The notes: generated by a model from the sequence alone, not told the origin. Counted from the stretch's first letter, positions 1 through 6,125 are shown. The stretch: DNA of 9,415 bases from an uncultured Alphaproteobacteria bacterium (GCA_903939555.1 CAJAHV010000203.1:1-9415), one strand, 5' to 3'. Translations and numbers: made by a program.

Positions 1-189
1 CGCCATTCCCACGGCCTCGCCGGCAATTTCCGCCAGCACCGCTTCGGCGAGCGGCCGGTCGCCGAACAGCGCCTCGTGCAGATCGGCCTCGCTCGCCTTT
101 ACGGCGTCGGGTTCGCGTTCATAGACGGCCAGTTCGACGATCAACTGGCGGATGACGGCAATATCGGCGGGGGTGGCAGGGCGGATCAT
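1..189 (-). CDS. GNAT-family N-acetyltransferase, diamine-acetyltransferase-like (partial, 3' end outside window)
   Basis: The minus strand is open from an ATG at 189 to the window edge, giving the first 63 residues. They begin MIRPATPADIAVIRQLIVEL, followed by AVYEREPDAV and a DLHEALFG segment. IRPAT-x-AD-(x)n-ELAxYE with a downstream DL...LFG is the typical N-terminus of spermidine/spermine-type GNAT enzymes, which move an acetyl group from acetyl-CoA to a primary amine. The last visible stretch (VLAEIAGEAVGMA) fits the next beta strands of that fold. The acetyl-CoA-binding motif and the active site lie outside the window, so the substrate cannot be judged. Its ATG overlaps the stop of the BLUF gene upstream (ATGA, 4 bases), so the two are probably translationally coupled. 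I see no separate Shine-Dalgarno that would suggest independent translation. The family call is fairly sure; polyamine specificity is only a family analogy. Confidence 0.82.
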   Translation of the reverse strand, partial: MIRPATPADIAVIRQLIVELAVYEREPDAVKASEADLHEALFGDRPLAEAVLAEIAGEAVGMA

Positions 190-587
190 GCCACATCCAG
201 CCGCGCGAGCCGCTCGAACACCGCGCGCACGTCGGCGGCGGGCAGGTTCAGCGGCGCCCCGCGTTCGACCTCGGCGGCGCTCCATGCCCAGCTTGGCGCC
301 ACGTCATCGCGCATCGTCCAGGTCGGAAACAGCCGCGCCTCCGTCTCGATCTCGCTCAACCGGGCGACGGCCAGATGGCGATTATCGACCGCGATCCGGG
401 CGAAGGTGGTGGCGACCGCCGCTGCCGGCCCCTCCAGCAACTGGATATAGATATCGCCCCGCGCGATCAGCGCCCCTGTCAACCCGTCGCGGGCATTGTT
501 GCGGCGCGCCTGCAACAGGATGCCACCCAGCATGGCGTCGTCAAAGCCGAACGGCTGCGAACAATAGATGAGCTGCGTGATCGCCAT
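186..587 (-). CDS. Stand-alone BLUF-domain blue-light photoreceptor (133 aa)
   Basis: The 133-residue product is essentially one BLUF domain, which binds FAD and senses blue light by rearranging hydrogen bonds around the flavin. The expected landmarks are present at the usual spacing: Tyr8 in LIYCS, Asn30/Asn31 in RRNNARDGLTG, Gln49 in YIQLLEG, and Trp90 and Met92 in FPTWTM. The Tyr/Gln pair is the photochemical core and the Asn binds the flavin. After about residue 100 there is only a short tail (about 33 residues, helical at the end) and no output domain such as EAL, GGDEF or cyclase. It would therefore have to signal through a protein partner. The ATG at 587 follows a purine-rich GGGGGAAAG with good spacing. 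It lies 77 bp after ispG on the same strand, and its stop overlaps the start of the GNAT gene. Identification rests on motif recognition and is strong. Confidence 0.93.
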   Translation of the reverse strand: MAITQLIYCSQPFGFDDAMLGGILLQARRNNARDGLTGALIARGDIYIQLLEGPAAAVATTFARIAVDNRHLAVARLSEIETEARLFPTWTMRDDVAPSWAWSAAEVERGAPLNLPAADVRAVFERLARLDVA

Positions 588-664
588 TGTCTTTCCCCCG
601 GCCGTCTGTCGCGACTATGGCCGCAGCGCCGCCCGAAGCAAGTGGCGCACGCGGCAAGCCCCCC

Positions 665-1792
665 TCACGCCGCTGCAATTGCCTCGGCAGCGGCCTTCGC
701 CGCTTCCAGTTCCGCTGCCTTTTTCTCGACGAGCATGACGATGTGATCGACCATCTTTTCGCTTTCGATCACATGGTCGGTCACCCCCGACAGAAACACC
801 ATGTGGCGGCCATTGCCCCCGCCGGTCAGCCCGATATCGGTTTCGCGCGCTTCGCCCGGGCCGTTGACGACGCAGCCGAGCACCGACAGCGACAAGGGCG
901 TGGTGATATGCGCCAGCCGGGTTTCGAGCGTTTCGACCGTCTTGACGACATCAAAGCCCTGCCGCGCGCACGACGGGCACGACACCACCCGCACGCCGCG
1001 CGCCCGGATGCCGAGTGATTTCAGGATGTGATAGCCAACCTTCACTTCTTCGACCGGATCGGCGGAAAGCGACACGCGGATCGTATCCCCCACCCCGGCC
1101 CACAACAGCATGCCGAGCCCGATCGAGGACTTCACCGTGCCGCCCTGCAAGCCGCCGGCTTCGGTTATACCAAGGTGCAGCGGATAATCGCAGACATCGG
1201 CAAGGCCGTTGTACGCTGCCACGGCGAGGAACACGTCCGACGCTTTCACGCTGATCTTGAAATTGTGGAAATCCTCGTCCTGGAGCATCTTCATATGCTC
1301 GAGCGCGCTTTCGACCAGCGCCTCGGGGCATGGCTCGCCATATTTTTCGAGCAGGTGCTTCTCCAGCGACCCGGCGTTGACGCCGATGCGGATGGCACAG
1401 CCGTTGGCCTTGGCGGCATTGACCACTTCGCGCACCCGCGCCTGTGATCCGATATTGCCCGGGTTGATGCGCAGGCAGGCGGCACCGGCATCGGCGGCCT
1501 CCAGCCCGCGCTTGTAGTGGAAATGAATGTCGGCAACGATCGGCACCTTGACCCCGCGCACGATGGTCTTCAGCGCCGCGGTCGATTCTACATCGGGGCA
1601 CGACACGCGCATGATATCGGCGCCAACCTCCTCGCACTGGCGGATCTGTTCGATCGTCGCCTTGGCATCGGAGGTCAGCGTGTTGGTCATCGATTGCACG
1701 GCGATCGGCGCGTCGCCGCCAACCGGCACCTTGCCGACCATGATCTGCCGGGATTTGCGGCGGGTGATGTCACGCCACGGACGAACGCTCAT
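665..1792 (-). CDS. ispG: 4-hydroxy-3-methylbut-2-enyl diphosphate synthase (IspG/GcpE)
   Basis: IspG catalyses the penultimate step of the MEP isoprenoid pathway in the cytosol: reductive ring opening of MEcPP to HMBPP, using electrons from ferredoxin or flavodoxin. With the start chosen here the product has 375 residues, normal for the short bacterial form. It begins MSVRPWRDITRRKSRQIMVG. The [4Fe-4S] ligands are visible as C272-PS-C275 and C307, followed by VNGPGE with the ligand Glu314; this spacing matches the E. coli enzyme. The TIM-barrel part contains MTNTLTSDA, RVSCPD, RINPGNIG and ITEAGG. The frame is open further upstream to 1888, but the ATG at 1792 has AGGAG six bases before it, and a likely promoter sits at 1819-1847, inside the longer version. 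The C-terminus is Ala-rich (AAAEAIAAA). Identification is secure. Confidence 0.97.
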   Translation of the reverse strand: MSVRPWRDITRRKSRQIMVGKVPVGGDAPIAVQSMTNTLTSDAKATIEQIRQCEEVGADIMRVSCPDVESTAALKTIVRGVKVPIVADIHFHYKRGLEAADAGAACLRINPGNIGSQARVREVVNAAKANGCAIRIGVNAGSLEKHLLEKYGEPCPEALVESALEHMKMLQDEDFHNFKISVKASDVFLAVAAYNGLADVCDYPLHLGITEAGGLQGGTVKSSIGLGMLLWAGVGDTIRVSLSADPVEEVKVGYHILKSLGIRARGVRVVSCPSCARQGFDVVKTVETLETRLAHITTPLSLSVLGCVVNGPGEARETDIGLTGGGNGRHMVFLSGVTDHVIESEKMVDHIVMLVEKKAAELEAAKAAAEAIAAA

Positions 1793-1818
1793 GCCAGGCT
1801 CCTGAAGTACATGGCCGG

Positions 1819-1847
1819 TGTATAACCATTCGCTCGGGTGCGTCCAA
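1819..1847 (-). promoter_or_regulatory. Likely sigma-70-type promoter of ispG
   Basis: On the minus strand TTGGAC (1842-1847) and TATACA (1819-1824) are separated by exactly 17 bp. Transcription would start near 1812, giving a leader of about 20 nt that contains the AGGAG of ispG. Hexamer matches are moderate (3/6 and 4/6), so this is a reasoned guess. Its position supports the 1792 start. Confidence 0.42.
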
Positions 1848-1865
1848 GCATGATCGCCAGTGCCA

Positions 1866-1888
1866 GTGTCAGAGACAGCCTCTGTCAC
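1866..1888. promoter_or_regulatory. 23-bp inverted repeat upstream of the ispG promoter, possible operator
   Basis: GTGTCAGAG (1866-1874), five bases, then CTCTGTCAC (1880-1888) form 9-bp arms matching at 8 of 9 positions. The element lies 18 bp upstream of the proposed -35 box of ispG. The symmetry and place fit the binding site of a dimeric regulator. I cannot assign it to a known regulator. Confidence 0.35.
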
Positions 1889-1992
1889 CCACTCGGCCTC
1901 GCGACCCGGGGCGCAAAGCCGGCATCAACCATCAACCCGCAACCGCCAACCAAGGCACTCGGGCAGCCACCCGGGCAGGCACCCGCCGGGCG

Positions 1993-2172
1993 ATGACGGC
2001 CTTGTCATACGCGGCCTTGTCAAACGCGGTCAAAAAAGGAACGGCAGATTCATTTTCAATCTCCGACCCTGTGCCGGAACCCGCCAACTGGGCGATGATG
2101 ATCGCCGGTTTCGGCCTGATCGGCGCCACCCAGCGCCGCCGTCGCCTGTCAGCGCGCAGCGTCGCGGCCTGA
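1993..2172 (+). pseudogene. PEPxxWA-CTERM tail in a very short frame: remnant or mini-protein
   Basis: From ATG 1993 to TGA 2170-2172 this frame gives 59 residues, beginning MTALSYAALSNAVKKGTADS. Residues 27-50 read VPEPANWA, a hydrophobic segment (MMIAGFGLIGATQ) and RRRR. This is the three-part PEP-CTERM signal (PEP motif, membrane helix, basic cluster) in its PEPxxWA variant, common in sphingomonads, which sends exported proteins to exosortase-type processing. Such proteins normally have a signal peptide and a passenger domain of well over 100 residues. Here the frame upstream of 1993 stays open but shows no signal peptide, no convincing start and no recognisable domain. The ATG lacks a clear ribosome binding site. 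I infer a 5'-degraded gene, or less likely a real mini-protein. The tail motif itself is convincing. A hairpin follows 8 bases after the stop. Confidence 0.62.
1998..2027 (+). repeat. Tandem 15-bp direct repeat
   Basis: GGCCTTGTCATACGC (1998-2012) is followed directly by GGCCTTGTCAAACGC (2013-2027), identical at 14 of 15 positions. In the PEPxxWA frame it encodes ALSYA-ALSNA, so the duplication keeps the reading frame. Confidence 0.8.
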
Positions 2173-2180
2173 GGCATGCA

Positions 2181-2206
2181 CAGCGCCGGGCACAGGCCCG
2201 GCGCTG
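2181..2206 (+). terminator. Perfect 10-bp GC-rich hairpin after the PEPxxWA frame
   Basis: CAGCGCCGGG (2181-2190) and CCCGGCGCTG (2197-2206) pair perfectly around a six-base loop (CACAGG). It lies 8 bases after the PEPxxWA stop codon, where a terminator would be expected. No T-run follows on either strand, so it may act as a weak terminator or a 3'-end stabiliser. The structure is certain; the role is inferred. Confidence 0.45.
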
Positions 2207-2254
2207 GCAAGTTGCAGGGGTGCATTGTGCCGCGACCCTGACTATGGTCACGCC

Positions 2255-3046
2255 ATGCTGACAATTCACGCCGCCACCGTCATCCTGTTGCGCGACAGCG
2301 GCAGCGGGCCCGAAATCCTGATGGTCGAGCGCGGCGAACAACTCGCCTTTGCCGGCGGCGCGCTTGTATTTCCGGGCGGCCGCGTCGACCCAGCCGATGT
2401 CGTCACCGCGCGCAACCCGGCGCTGGCCACTGGTTTCGCCGCGCTCGACGACCGCGATGCCGCCGCCCGCATTGCCTGCGCCCGCGAAGCCCTGGAAGAA
2501 ACCGGCGTGTTGTTGACCGTTGGCGATGCGCCCGATCCGGTGGCGCTGGCCCGTGACCGCGCCCGGCTCGCTGCCGGCCCCGACAGCGACGAAGCCAGCA
2601 GCTTTGCCGCCATGCTCGCCGCGCTGCGCCACAAGGTCGATGCGGCGCGCTTCCTGCCCTTCGCGCGCTGGGAACCGCCGGCCGCCGCCCCGATCAAGCG
2701 CCGCTTCGATACCGATTTCTATCTTGCCGATGCCGGTAACGCCGCCAGCGCCGCGATTTCACCCGATGGCCATGAAGCCGTCGCCATCCGCTGGACCACC
2801 GCCGCCGCCGTGCTCACCGCCGAAGCGCAGGGCCGCGCCGCGCTGGTTTTCCCGACCAAGTGCAACCTGCAACGGCTGGCGCAATATGACAGCGTCGCAG
2901 CGATTTTTGCCGGTGCGGCGGCGCGCCCTGCGCCCTTCATCCAACCCGAAATCGTCGCACGCGACGGCCGCATGTGGATCACCATTCCCGATGGCTGCGA
3001 CTATCCGGTACTGGGCGAACCGATCGAAGCGGTTCGCCGCGAATAG
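2255..3046 (+). CDS. Nudix hydrolase with an extended Nudix box (NUDT19/NUDT7-like)
   Basis: The 263-residue product starts with a beta strand typical of Nudix proteins (MLTIHAATVILLRD) and contains FPGGRVDPAD (39-48) and REALEETGVLL (77-87). The second part matches the REUxEExGU core, whose glutamates bind the metal used to hydrolyse nucleoside diphosphate-X bonds. In a standard Nudix box 13 residues separate the Gly from this Arg; here 34 separate Gly42 from Arg77, so about 21 are inserted. An interrupted box of this kind is known in NUDT19-type proteins, some of which hydrolyse acyl-CoA or CoA, but the substrate cannot be read from the sequence. The ATG at 2255 was chosen because homology begins there. 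A TTG at 2225 in frame is possible, and neither start has a strong ribosome binding site. The stop codon directly abuts that of the convergent membrane protein gene. Confidence 0.88.
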   Translation: MLTIHAATVILLRDSGSGPEILMVERGEQLAFAGGALVFPGGRVDPADVVTARNPALATGFAALDDRDAAARIACAREALEETGVLLTVGDAPDPVALARDRARLAAGPDSDEASSFAAMLAALRHKVDAARFLPFARWEPPAAAPIKRRFDTDFYLADAGNAASAAISPDGHEAVAIRWTTAAAVLTAEAQGRAALVFPTKCNLQRLAQYDSVAAIFAGAAARPAPFIQPEIVARDGRMWITIPDGCDYPVLGEPIEAVRRE

Positions 3047-3376
3047 CTATTTCGCCAGCAGTTTGCGGCGAAAATCGCGCACCGCATGAAACGCCCCATA
3101 AGCAATGATCGCACCGAGAAACCCCCACACCCACAACGGGATGCCGCGACCGGCAATGGCCAGATACAGATAGGCCGATACAAAGCACAGCCCGGCCGCC
3201 ATGACCGGCAATACCGCGCCCTGCCGGTTGCGCAGCCGCCGGATCGCCAGCCCGGTGAACAACAGGAAAAACGGAATGGCGCCAACATAAATGGCGCCAA
3301 AGATCACCGGGTTGACCCCATATTGCGCCCCCAGCCCCATCACCCAGACATAGGCATCTGCCAGCAATGCCATCAT
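3047..3376 (-). CDS. Small inner-membrane protein of unknown function (109 aa, about 3 TM helices)
   Basis: I do not recognise a named family. The protein has hydrophobic stretches at about residues 21-45, 53-75 and 79-98, with short links. The loop RRLRNRQ (46-52) and the C-terminal tail RDFRRKLLAK are strongly basic, so by the positive-inside rule both would face the cytoplasm and the N-terminus the periplasm. There are aromatic-rich parts (WVWGF, AYLYLA) but no Cys pairs, His clusters or other catalytic signature. The ATG at 3376 is preceded by a G-run (GGGGGGCGGC); the adjacent ATG at 3373 is equally possible. The gene is convergent with the Nudix gene with no spacer (TAG next to CTA on the plus strand). 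The hydrophobic pattern and clean frame make it likely to be real. Confidence 0.75.
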   Translation of the reverse strand: MMALLADAYVWVMGLGAQYGVNPVIFGAIYVGAIPFFLLFTGLAIRRLRNRQGAVLPVMAAGLCFVSAYLYLAIAGRGIPLWVWGFLGAIIAYGAFHAVRDFRRKLLAK

Positions 3377-3572
3377 GCCGCCCCCCGGCCCGATACCGGG
3401 ACATCAGCCAGACCGGCCAACAAAGCCGCCGCATTGCCGCGCAGGCGAACCGAAAACCGAATATCCAAGACCAACACCATCATTACCGAACAACAACTCT
3501 CCTATACGGCTTTTTACCCGTTCGCCACGCGCCAGCGAGGGAATATCCCGGTGATTGCGTAGTCACATCGGG

Positions 3573-3590
3573 TCTGCCAAAGTTTGCAGA
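3573..3590. promoter_or_regulatory. Imperfect palindrome upstream of the first EF-hand gene
   Basis: TCTGCCAAAGTTTGCAGA has 5-bp outer arms (TCTGC and GCAGA) plus two further A-T pairs inside. It lies 19 bp before the ATG at 3610 and just upstream of the ribosome binding site AGGGG. It could be an operator or a small RNA hairpin in the leader. No convincing -35/-10 pair was found nearby. The rest of 3377-3609 shows no further gene. Confidence 0.25.
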
Positions 3591-3609
3591 CACAATAGGG
3601 GTTAATTCG

Positions 3610-3882
3610 ATGCGCCTGATCATCATCGCCATTTTGGCCGCAACCGCCGCCAGCGCCCAGCCGGCACCACCCACCGATGCCGCCGGCATGGCCGATGCTC
3701 GCGCCAAGATGCTGGCTGCCGACGCCAACCAGGATGGCAAATGGGACAAGGCGGAATGGATCGCCGCCGGCCGCCGCGAAATGGGCTTTGTCTTCATGGA
3801 TGGCGACAAGGATGGTTTTGTCACGCCCGCCGAATTGAAATCCGGCATGGACAAGATGCAGGCGATGCGCGGCAGCAACTGA
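3610..3882 (+). CDS. Secreted EF-hand calcium-binding protein (90 aa)
   Basis: The product starts MRLIIIAILAATAASA, a short signal peptide with a likely cut after Ala16, so the mature protein of about 74 residues should be periplasmic or secreted. It holds two canonical 12-residue EF-hand loops: D38-x-N40-x-D42-G43 ending in E49, and D64-x-D66-x-D68-G69 ending in E75. Oxygen ligands stand at positions 1, 3, 5 and 12 in both, so Ca2+ binding is expected. The two loops are separated by one helix pair, as in a normal EF-hand unit. The frame is open upstream to 3367, but the ATG at 3610 starts the signal peptide and follows AGGGG at eight bases. A second EF-hand gene lies 124 bp downstream on the same strand. 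The biological role (calcium buffering, sensing or a protein partner) is unknown. Confidence 0.9.
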   Translation: MRLIIIAILAATAASAQPAPPTDAAGMADARAKMLAADANQDGKWDKAEWIAAGRREMGFVFMDGDKDGFVTPAELKSGMDKMQAMRGSN

Positions 3883-3908
3883 CCGGCGCCAAGTTTTTGT
3901 GTTCCTGA

Positions 3909-3933
3909 GTATTTGTTATCCGGTGTATTTGTT
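3909..3933 (+). repeat. Direct repeat GTATTTGTT in the AT-rich spacer between the EF-hand genes
   Basis: GTATTTGTT occurs at 3909-3917 and 3925-3933, a period of 16 bp, within a T-rich stretch (about 3890-3950) that differs in composition from its surroundings. It may be part of a promoter region for the second EF-hand gene; I cannot define boxes. Confidence 0.35.
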
Positions 3934-4006
3934 GCTCGGCTTTTGTTTTCCACCATTCGCAGTTGCCACCGGCAGGAACCGGTCGCACCACAACAGGAGC
4001 AACATC

Positions 4007-4300
4007 ATGCGCAAGATCATGCTGGCGACGCTGGCCGTCGCCATAGCCAGCACCGGGATCACCAGCGCCGCGAGCGCCCGCAAGGTAAGGCCGGTCGTCG
4101 CCGCCGTGGCGACCAAGGTCGTACCGATATTCAGGGCCGCCGACACCGACAGCAGCAAGACGCTGAACAAGACAGAATTCAGCGCCGCCGGCGGCAATAC
4201 CGATAATTTCGGGCTGATCGACGCCAACAACAATGGCGAACTCGGCTTTTTCGAACTGCTGCGCGCCGCCCTGGCACGCTTCATGGCGGGCCGTGGCTGA
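4007..4300 (+). CDS. Secreted EF-hand protein (97 aa), second of the tandem pair
   Basis: The ATG at 4007 follows AGGAG at eight bases. A signal peptide is clear (MRKIMLATLAVAIASTGITS, ending near Ala24), so the protein is exported. Two EF-hand loops follow: D46-x-D48-x-S50 ending in E57, which has Lys instead of Gly at position 6 and may be weaker, and D72-x-N74-x-N76-G77 ending in E83, with all ligand positions filled. The mature part is basic at its start (RKVRPVV) and ends FMAGRG. It resembles the upstream neighbour only in signal peptide and EF-hand layout, so the two are either old paralogues or separate members of the same broad group. A strong terminator lies 28 bp after the stop, so the EF-hand region ends here. 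Calcium binding is inferred from the loops. Confidence 0.87.
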   Translation: MRKIMLATLAVAIASTGITSAASARKVRPVVAAVATKVVPIFRAADTDSSKTLNKTEFSAAGGNTDNFGLIDANNNGELGFFELLRAALARFMAGRG

Positions 4301-4328
4301 GCTTCGGCCAGCGTCGCACCGAAAACAA

Positions 4329-4368
4329 AAAAATGCCGCTGTTCCTGATCGGGAACAGCGGCATTTTT
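4329..4368. terminator. Strong bidirectional intrinsic terminator
   Basis: A perfect 17-bp stem (4329-4345 with 4352-4368) encloses a six-base loop (TGATCG). The GC-rich core ATGCCGCTGTTCC is flanked by A-runs on the left (4327-4333) and five T on the right (4364-4368), so it works as a U-tailed terminator on both strands. It sits between the convergent EF-hand gene (stop at 4300) and the ALS-like gene (stop at 4382) and can serve both. Confidence 0.95.
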
Positions 4369-4381
4369 ATTGCGTCAGTGC

Positions 4382-6028
4382 CTAGAGGTCGGCGCTCAAC
4401 TGCTTGATATCCTTGTTGAGAATCCGGTCATTGTCCGAATAATCAACCGGGCAGTCGATAAGGTGCACGCCCGGTGTCGACAGGCAATGCTGCAACAGAC
4501 CCGGGAACATTTCGGCGCTGGTGACACGATGGCCAAGCGCGCCATAGCTTTCGGCATATTTGACGAAATCGGGGTTGTCGTAGGTCAGGCCCCAATCCTT
4601 GAAGCCCATGTTCGCCTGCTTCCAGCGGATCATACCATAGCTGTTGTCGTTGAGGATCAGCACGGTGATGTTGAGCTTGAGGCGAACAGCGGTTTCCATT
4701 TCCTGGCTGTTCATCATGAAGCCGCCATCGCCGCAGATCGCCATGACCTTGCGATCGGGATAGACCATGTTCGATGCCATGGCGCTAGGCAGCCCGGCAC
4801 CCATGGTGGCGAGCGCATTGTCGAGCAGCACGGTATTGGCCTGGTGCGCGGTGTAGTTGCGCGCGAACCAGATCTTGTACACGCCATTGTCGAGCGCGAT
4901 GATGCCATCGCTCGGCATTGCCTTGCGGACCTGATCGACCAGATATTGCGGGTAGAGCGGGCAGCGCATGTCGTCGATGGCGGCATCACGATGCGCGACT
5001 TCGGCAGCGCGGGCCGCCAGCATGCTGGCAAAATCCCAGCGCCCCTGCGCCATGATCTCTTCCTTGATCTGCCACACAGCGTTGGCAATATCACCGATGA
5101 TTTCAATCTGCGGGAAATAGACCGGATCAACTTCAGCCGACTTGTTCGAGACATGGATGACCGTGGCGCCGCCGGTGTTCATGAAGAACGGCGGTTTTTC
5201 AATGACATCATGGCCGATGTTGATGATCACATCAGCCTTGCGAATGGCCGCATGGACGAAATCGCCAGACGACAGCGCGGCGCAGCCCAGGAACAGCGGA
5301 TGGCGTTCATCGATGACACCCTTGCCGAGCTGGGTGGTCAGGAACGGAATGCCGGTCTTGTCGAGAAGCTGGTTGAGCATCCGCGACGTCAACGTGCGGT
5401 TGGCACCGGCGCCGACAACGATGATCGGCGCCTTGGCGGCTTCGATTACCCTTACTGCTTCCTTGATTGCCTTGGGATCTGGCACCGGCCGCCGCACATA
5501 GCTTGGCAGGATCGGCGTAGCGTCGGTCGGATCATGGGCGATATCCTCGGGCAGTTCGAGGTGGGTCGCGCCGGGCTTTTCTTCCTGCGCCAGGCGGAAG
5601 GCTTCGCGGGTGCGCGCCGGGATATTGTCGGCGCTGGCGAGCTGATGGGTATATTTGGTGATCGGGCGCATCATGTCGACAACGTCGAGGATCTGGAAAC
5701 GACCCTGCTTCGACTTCTTGATCGGCTTTTGACCGGTGATCATCAGCATCGGCATGCCGCCGAGAAAGGCATAGGCCGCCGCAGTGACGAAATTGGTGGC
5801 ACCAGGCCCAAGCGTCGCGACGCACACGCCCGCCTTGCCGGTATGCCGGCCATAGGTTGCGGCCATGAAGCCGGCGCCCTGTTCGTGGCGGGTGAGGATC
5901 AGCTTGATCTTCGTCGAGCGCGACAGTGAATCAAGAAAATCGAGATTTTCTTCGCCCGGTACGCCGAAAACATATTCGCAGCCTTCGGCTTCCAGGCATT
6001 GCACCAGCAGGTCGGATGCTTTGGTCAT
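4382..6028 (-). CDS. Thiamine diphosphate-dependent acetolactate-synthase-type enzyme (548 aa)
   Basis: The product has the three domains of the pyruvate-decarboxylase/acetolactate-synthase family: an N-terminal Pyr domain (about 3-165) with the activating Glu49 in RHEQGAGFMA, a central domain (about 190-325), and a C-terminal PP domain (about 385-530). The cofactor-binding motif is GDGGFMMN (433-440) followed by LNDNSYGM (459-466). ALS enzymes join two pyruvates to 2-acetolactate. Length and the ITGQKPIKKSKQGRFQILD segment fit a group usually annotated as acetolactate synthase large subunit. No small regulatory subunit (ilvN/ilvH) lies next to it, so a role outside valine/isoleucine synthesis, or a different 2-oxoacid donor, is possible. 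The ATG at 6028 has AAGGA nine bases upstream. It is the last gene of the minus-strand block that begins with gdhA. The superfamily is certain; the exact reaction is less so. Confidence 0.87.
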   Translation of the reverse strand: MTKASDLLVQCLEAEGCEYVFGVPGEENLDFLDSLSRSTKIKLILTRHEQGAGFMAATYGRHTGKAGVCVATLGPGATNFVTAAAYAFLGGMPMLMITGQKPIKKSKQGRFQILDVVDMMRPITKYTHQLASADNIPARTREAFRLAQEEKPGATHLELPEDIAHDPTDATPILPSYVRRPVPDPKAIKEAVRVIEAAKAPIIVVGAGANRTLTSRMLNQLLDKTGIPFLTTQLGKGVIDERHPLFLGCAALSSGDFVHAAIRKADVIINIGHDVIEKPPFFMNTGGATVIHVSNKSAEVDPVYFPQIEIIGDIANAVWQIKEEIMAQGRWDFASMLAARAAEVAHRDAAIDDMRCPLYPQYLVDQVRKAMPSDGIIALDNGVYKIWFARNYTAHQANTVLLDNALATMGAGLPSAMASNMVYPDRKVMAICGDGGFMMNSQEMETAVRLKLNITVLILNDNSYGMIRWKQANMGFKDWGLTYDNPDFVKYAESYGALGHRVTSAEMFPGLLQHCLSTPGVHLIDCPVDYSDNDRILNKDIKQLSADL

Positions 6029-6125
6029 TTCAGTTATTCCTTCTCAATCCCGAATTATTGCTTGGCTGCGTCAAGCCGGCCCATGGTGCAGCCCCGGGGG
6101 GCGATGCCATCATGGATGGTGGCGG

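Noticed and set aside
1793..1888. A longer 407-residue version of IspG starting at 1888
   Set aside because: The extra 32 residues are not family-like, the likely promoter lies inside them, and the ATG at 1792 has an ideal AGGAG.
1932..2264. A 110-residue minus-strand frame with a GTGSE segment recalling iron-type alcohol dehydrogenases
   Set aside because: It is antisense to the much clearer PEPxxWA tail, has no further dehydrogenase motifs, and GTGSE alone is too short to support a family.
4370..5929. A 519-residue plus-strand frame
   Set aside because: It is the antisense shadow of the ALS-like gene, caused by high GC content. It has no recognisable domain, while the minus strand has complete family motifs.
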